DNA from: Inquilinus limosus_F
GTDB taxonomy: Bacteria; Pseudomonadota; Alphaproteobacteria; DSM-16000; Inquilinaceae
Reading direction: 5' to 3'
NCBI RefSeq assembly: GCF_051487185.1
Contig: NZ_JAHVDK010000009.1
Location: 124,001 to 188,000 of the forward strand
Length of the DNA stretch: 64,000 nucleotides
Shown here piece by piece: positions 60,140 to 64,000 of this stretch (position 1 is its first letter; every line of letters starts with the position of its first letter). The position numbers and the translations under genes are program-made. The notes beneath the pieces are model-generated. The model saw only the letters and a list, made by a program, of their open reading frames with translations, ran no database searches and had not been told where the DNA came from.

Positions 60140-62467
60140 ATGACAACCAACGCCGCGAGCCCTTCGACCCTCTGGCGGCAGCTTTACCAATGGGCGACCC
60201 GGATCGGGCTGGAGAACAAGCTGGCGGTGGTGCTGATCTTCGCCGCCGTCGCCTCCGGCATCGCGACCTATACCGCGCTCAGCAGCAACTCGCTGTTCGG
60301 CAAGGACGCCGACCGGGTGTCGCTGCTGCTGGTGCTCGACCTGACCATCCTCTTGATGCTCGGGGCGATCGTGGCGCGGCGGCTGGTGCGGATCTGGGCG
60401 GCGCGCCGCCGCGGCTCGGCCGGCTCGCGCCTGCATGTCCGGCTGGTGGCGCTGTTCGCGGTGGTGGCGGTCGCCCCCGCGATCCTGGTCGCGATCTTCT
60501 CGGCCGTCATCTTCAACATCGGCCTGCAGACCTGGTTTTCCGAGCGCGTCTCGACCGCGGTCAATGAATCGCTTTCGGTCGCGCAGGTCTATCTCGAGGA
60601 GAACCAGAAGAGCATCCGCTACGCCGCGCAGAGCATCGCCACCACGGTCGAGCGGGCCTATGCCCAGTATCCCGAGTTCATCGCCGGCAACAGATCCGCC
60701 CTGGTCGGGATCCTGGGCAGCATGACCCAGACCTACAACATCCCCGACATCCGGATCATCGACCGCAAGGGCCAGGTCATCGCCGAATCGCCCTACGCCA
60801 AGGGCCTGAAGCTGGACATGGTGGCCCCGAAGTACTTCGACCGGGCGATGTCCAGCGACACCGGATACGGGCCGGTCGAGCTGATGATCGACGGCCAGGG
60901 CGACCGGGTGCGCGCACTGGTGCGGCTGAACGGCTTCCCCTTCGACGCCTTCCTCCTGATCGGCAAGCAGGTCGATCCGGAGGCGCTGGCCTATGTCGAG
61001 CAGACCAAGGGCGCGGTCGCTGACTACCGGACGCTGGAGGGGCGGCGCTCGCAGCTGCAGCTGATCTTCACCGCGATCTACGTCACCGTCGCGGTGCTGC
61101 TGCTGATGGCCGCGGTCTGGATCGGCCTCGTCTTCGCCGACACGCTGGTGCGGCCGCTGCGCGAGCTGATCATGGCATCGGAGCGGGTGCGGGCGGGCGA
61201 CCTGTCGATCCGGGTTCAGGGTGTCGACAGCACCGACGAGCTCGGCAGCCTGGCCCGTTCCTTCAACCGCATGACCAATCAGCTGGAAAGCCAGCGCCGC
61301 GAGCTGATCGAGGCGAACCGCCAGCTCGACCAGCGCCGGCAGTTCACCGAGACGGTGCTGTCCGGCGTCTCGGCCGGCGTGCTCGGCCTCGACCAGGACG
61401 GCCGGGTCCATCTGCCGAACCGCTCCGCCACCGAGCTGCTCGGCCGCACGGTCGACGAGCTGGTGGGCCAGCCGCTGGAAGCGGTGGTGCCGGAGATGGC
61501 GGAGCTGCTGGAGAGCGCCCGCAGCCGGCAGGGCCGGATGATCGAGGGGCAGGTGAAGATCCGCCGCCAGGGCGAGCTGCGGACCCTCCTGGCCCGCATC
61601 GCGGCGGAGCGGCTGGACGGCGAGGTCCGCGGCTTCGTCGTCACCTTCGATGACGTCACCGAGCTGCTCTCGGCCCAGCGCAAGGCGGCCTGGGCCGACG
61701 TGGCCCGCCGGATCGCGCATGAGATTAAGAATCCGCTGACCCCGATCCAGCTTTCGGCGGAGCGGCTGAAGCGCAAATATCTCAAGCAGATATCGGACGA
61801 TCCTCAGACCTTCGTCACCTGCACCGAGACGATCGTGCGGCAGGTTGGCGACATCGGCCGGATGGTCGACGAGTTCTCGGCCTTCGCCCGCATGCCGTCT
61901 CCGGTGATGAAGGCGATCGACCTCTCGGAGATCTGCCAGCAGGCGCTGTTCCTGCAGCGCAACGCCCATCCGAAGATCGGCTTCGCCTTCAGCCAGCCCG
62001 ACGACCGGCCGCTGGTGCCGTGCGATTCCCGGCAGCTGTCGCAGGCCGTCACCAATCTGCTGCAGAATGGCGTCGACGCGATCGAAGGTCGGATCGCGGA
62101 AGGCCGCGACCTGCCGAAGGGGCAGGTGCGATTGATTCTGGACTATCTCGAAGGCGAGGCCTGGATCACGGTCGAGGACAACGGGAAGGGGCTGCCCACC
62201 GACGACCGCGATCGGCTAACCGAACCCTATGTCACGACCCGCACCAAAGGCACTGGATTGGGGCTCGCCATCGTCAAGAAAATCATGGAGGATCACGGCG
62301 GCCGGCTGGTCCTTGAGGACCGTCCGGGCGGCGGCGCCCGGGTGAGCCTCGTCTTTCCATTGGAACAGGCGGGCGTGCCGGCCGTTCCAACCGGCGACGA
62401 GCCGGGGGCATCGACCGATCGGGTGACGGCTGCGGGCTCCAAGGACGCGGTGGGCCATGGCGCATGA
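60140..62467 (+). CDS. ntrY: Membrane-bound nitrogen sensor kinase NtrY
   Basis: 775-aa histidine kinase. Three to four membrane helices: two near 30-90, one near 105-130 and one near 310-340. An extracytoplasmic sensor loop lies between about 135 and 305 (SVAQVYLEENQKSIRYAAQSI). HAMP near 340-395 (ADTLVRPLRELIMASERVRAGD), PAS near 405-500, HisKA with phospho-His near 527 (ARRIAHEIKNPLTPIQLSAERL), and HATPase with NLLQNGVDAIE, DNGKGLP and GTGLGLAIVKKIMEDHGG. It works with NtrX in nitrogen and redox control. It starts 34 nt after ntrC and overlaps ntrX by 11 nt. Confidence 0.97.
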   Translation: MTTNAASPSTLWRQLYQWATRIGLENKLAVVLIFAAVASGIATYTALSSNSLFGKDADRVSLLLVLDLTILLMLGAIVARRLVRIWAARRRGSAGSRLHVRLVALFAVVAVAPAILVAIFSAVIFNIGLQTWFSERVSTAVNESLSVAQVYLEENQKSIRYAAQSIATTVERAYAQYPEFIAGNRSALVGILGSMTQTYNIPDIRIIDRKGQVIAESPYAKGLKLDMVAPKYFDRAMSSDTGYGPVELMIDGQGDRVRALVRLNGFPFDAFLLIGKQVDPEALAYVEQTKGAVADYRTLEGRRSQLQLIFTAIYVTVAVLLLMAAVWIGLVFADTLVRPLRELIMASERVRAGDLSIRVQGVDSTDELGSLARSFNRMTNQLESQRRELIEANRQLDQRRQFTETVLSGVSAGVLGLDQDGRVHLPNRSATELLGRTVDELVGQPLEAVVPEMAELLESARSRQGRMIEGQVKIRRQGELRTLLARIAAERLDGEVRGFVVTFDDVTELLSAQRKAAWADVARRIAHEIKNPLTPIQLSAERLKRKYLKQISDDPQTFVTCTETIVRQVGDIGRMVDEFSAFARMPSPVMKAIDLSEICQQALFLQRNAHPKIGFAFSQPDDRPLVPCDSRQLSQAVTNLLQNGVDAIEGRIAEGRDLPKGQVRLILDYLEGEAWITVEDNGKGLPTDDRDRLTEPYVTTRTKGTGLGLAIVKKIMEDHGGRLVLEDRPGGGARVSLVFPLEQAGVPAVPTGDEPGASTDRVTAAGSKDAVGHGA

Positions 62468-63860
62468 CATTCTCGTCGTAGACGACGAGGCGGATATTCG
62501 GATGCTCATCTCGGGCATCCTGGGCGACGAAGGGTATACGACGCGGGAGGCGGGCGATACGACGCAGGCGCAGCAGGAGCTCGCCGCCCGTCAGCCCAGC
62601 CTGGTGATTCTCGACGTCTGGCTGCAGGGTAGCCCGATCGACGGGCTGGAGTTGCTCGACATCATCCGGCGCGACCATCCCGGCGTGCCGGTGCTGATGA
62701 TCAGCGGCCACGGCAACATCGAGACCGCGGTCAACGCGATCAAGAACGGCGCCTACGACTTCATCGAGAAGCCGTTCAAGTCCGACCGGCTGCTGCTGAT
62801 GGTCGAGCGCGCCATCGAGGCGGCCCGCCTCAGGCGCGAGAATGCGGAGCTGCGGCTGCGGGCCGGCACCGAGGCCGAGCTGATCGGCCAGTCGCCGATG
62901 ATCGCGCAGCTGACCCAGCAGATCGAGCGCGTGGCGCCGACCGGCAGCCGGGTGCTGATCACCGGCCCCGCCGGCGTCGGCAAGGAGGTGGTGGCCCGCC
63001 GGCTGCATGCCCTGTCCAAGCGCGCCGAAGGCCCGTTCATCGCGCTGAACTGCGCCGCGATGCATCCGGACCGGCTGGAGGAGGAGCTGTTCGGCGTCGA
63101 GGCCATGGCCGACGGCGCCATCGCCACTCGCAAGGTCGGCACCTTCGAACAGGCCCATGGCGGCACGCTGCTGCTGGACGAGGTGGCGGACATGCCGCTC
63201 GCCACCCAGGGCAAGATCGTCCGGGTGCTGCAGGAGCAGACCTTCGTCCGGGTGGGCGGCGCCACCAAGGTCGAGGTCGACGTCCGGGTGATCGCCTCCT
63301 CGAACAAGGACTTGCCGACCGAGATCGCCGAGGGCCGGTTCCGCGAGGATCTGTACTACCGCCTCAACGTCGTGCCGATCGCAGTGCCGCCACTCGCCGC
63401 CCGGCGTGAGGACATCCCGCTGCTGGCCCGGCACTTCATGCAGCGCGCCGCCGACAGCCAGGGTCTGGCGCCGCGGCAGATCGGCGAGGACGCGATGGCG
63501 GCGCTGCAGGCCTACAGCTGGCCCGGCAACGTCCGGCAGCTGCGCAACGTCATCGAGTGGCTGCTGATCATGGCCGCCGGCGACACCGCGACGCCGATCC
63601 ATGCCGACATGCTGCCGCCCGAGATCGGCGCGATCGCGCCGGCGGTGCTGCGCGGCGACCGCGGCAGCGAGATCATGGGGCTGCCGCTGCGCGACGCACG
63701 CGAGCTGTTCGAGCGCGAGTATCTGATCGCCCAGGTCACCCGCTTCGGCGGCAACATCAGCCGCACCGCCGAGTTCATCGGCATGGAGCGTTCGGCCCTG
63801 CATCGCAAGATGAAGAGCCTGGGCGTGCACGGCGCCGGCGACCGCAAGCTCGTCGACTGA
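62457..63860 (+). CDS. ntrX: Nitrogen/redox response regulator NtrX
   Basis: 467 aa. Receiver domain 1-125 with phospho-Asp53 (ILDVWLQGSP). Central AAA+-type domain with Walker A GPAGVGKEVVA and Walker B GGTLLLDEVADM. The sigma-54 contact loop is not GAFTGA: the equivalent stretch reads ELFGVEAMADGAIATRKVG. Loss of GAFTGA is typical of alphaproteobacterial NtrX, which does not act as a classical sigma-54 activator. The C-terminal Fis-type HTH (ISRTAEFIGMERSALHRKMKSLG) is intact. It overlaps ntrY and is followed 19 nt later by a transaminase-like gene. Confidence 0.96.
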   Translation: MAHDILVVDDEADIRMLISGILGDEGYTTREAGDTTQAQQELAARQPSLVILDVWLQGSPIDGLELLDIIRRDHPGVPVLMISGHGNIETAVNAIKNGAYDFIEKPFKSDRLLLMVERAIEAARLRRENAELRLRAGTEAELIGQSPMIAQLTQQIERVAPTGSRVLITGPAGVGKEVVARRLHALSKRAEGPFIALNCAAMHPDRLEEELFGVEAMADGAIATRKVGTFEQAHGGTLLLDEVADMPLATQGKIVRVLQEQTFVRVGGATKVEVDVRVIASSNKDLPTEIAEGRFREDLYYRLNVVPIAVPPLAARREDIPLLARHFMQRAADSQGLAPRQIGEDAMAALQAYSWPGNVRQLRNVIEWLLIMAAGDTATPIHADMLPPEIGAIAPAVLRGDRGSEIMGLPLRDARELFEREYLIAQVTRFGGNISRTAEFIGMERSALHRKMKSLGVHGAGDRKLVD

Positions 63861-63879
63861 AAGCCGGGAGAAACAAAGG

Positions 63880-64000
63880 ATGGCGCGCGACGCCTATGTC
63901 AACGGGCGCTATGTGCCGCATGCCCGGGCGGCGGTGCATGTCGAGGATCGCGGCTTTCAGTTCGCCGACGGCGTCTATGAGGTGGTGTCGGTCCGCCGCG
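63880..64000 (+). CDS. D-amino-acid transaminase-like protein (class IV aminotransferase), 5' partial
   Basis: The first 40 codons only. The start is at ATG 63880 after GGGAGAAACAAAGG. The sequence YVNGRYVPHARAAVHVEDRGFQFADGVYEVV is the N-terminal signature of D-amino-acid/branched-chain class IV PLP aminotransferases, closest in pattern to D-alanine transaminase (Dat). The ntrX-dat order is common in alphaproteobacteria. The catalytic Lys lies beyond the window edge. Confidence 0.85.
   Translation, partial: MARDAYVNGRYVPHARAAVHVEDRGFQFADGVYEVVSVRR

Overview
The window is high-GC chromosomal DNA from an alphaproteobacterium. A Rhodospirillales-type member (Azospirillum/Inquilinus/Skermanella-like) fits best. 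Evidence: an ispDF fusion with ntrB-ntrC-ntrY-ntrX, an E1-beta pyruvate dehydrogenase subunit carrying its own lipoyl domain, the pyrG-kdsA-eno-ftsB-pdhABC-lpd-lipA-coq10 housekeeping order, a Gram-negative envelope gene set (kdsA, pqiABC, OmpA proteins), and GC-rich codon use throughout. Genus-level placement is inference.

Layout. 1-3.0 kb (minus): a molybdenum hydroxylase (CoxG-, CoxS-, CoxL-like); the large subunit runs off the left edge. 3.2-5.4 kb (plus): a lipoprotein and an ion-transporter family membrane protein. 5.4-9.0 kb (minus): thiBPQ thiamine import behind a TPP riboswitch. 9.1-9.8 kb: a 1-Cys peroxiredoxin. 9.8-16.1 kb (minus): one apparent operon with a GntR regulator, a Cys/Met-metabolism PLP enzyme, a sugar-type ABC importer without its ATPase, and an acetamidase/formamidase. 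16.3-22 kb: lytic transglycosylase, OmpA-like lipoprotein, pqiABC and a small lipoprotein. 22.3-25.5 kb: acetoin dehydrogenase acoABC. 25.5-27.1 kb: a gene-poor, less GC-rich stretch ending at tRNA-Gln(CUG).

27.3-35.3 kb: ppx, rlmE, guaB, a prolyl oligopeptidase, a broken Imm8-like immunity gene, a DUF4406-NUDIX-LysR cluster. 35.4-37.8 kb (minus): an orphan molybdenum hydroxylase large subunit. 38-51.2 kb: core genes secG, pyrG, kdsA, cfa (minus), eno, ftsB, pdhABC, lpd, lipA and coq10. 51.2-52.4 kb (minus): a MarR regulator with a cysteine-rich tail and an RclC/YkgB-like membrane protein. 52.5-57.3 kb (minus): secreted hydrolase, pncC, pgpA, ispDF and an OmpA-family gene broken by an in-frame amber codon. 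57.5-64 kb: ntrBC, ntrYX and the start of a D-amino-acid transaminase-like gene.

How they work together. The 44.3-50.7 kb block makes the pyruvate dehydrogenase complex and the lipoyl synthase that completes its cofactor. The TPP used by PdhAB and AcoAB can be supplied by the riboswitch-controlled ThiBPQ importer. ntrBC and ntrYX are the two paralogous nitrogen-sensing two-component systems. Palindromic intergenic elements of several families (four copies of one main type) sit between operons. The most unusual items are the two disrupted genes (Imm8-like and OmpA-like), the GntR/PLP/ABC/amidase operon, and the Cys-rich MarR with a perfect inverted repeat at its promoter.
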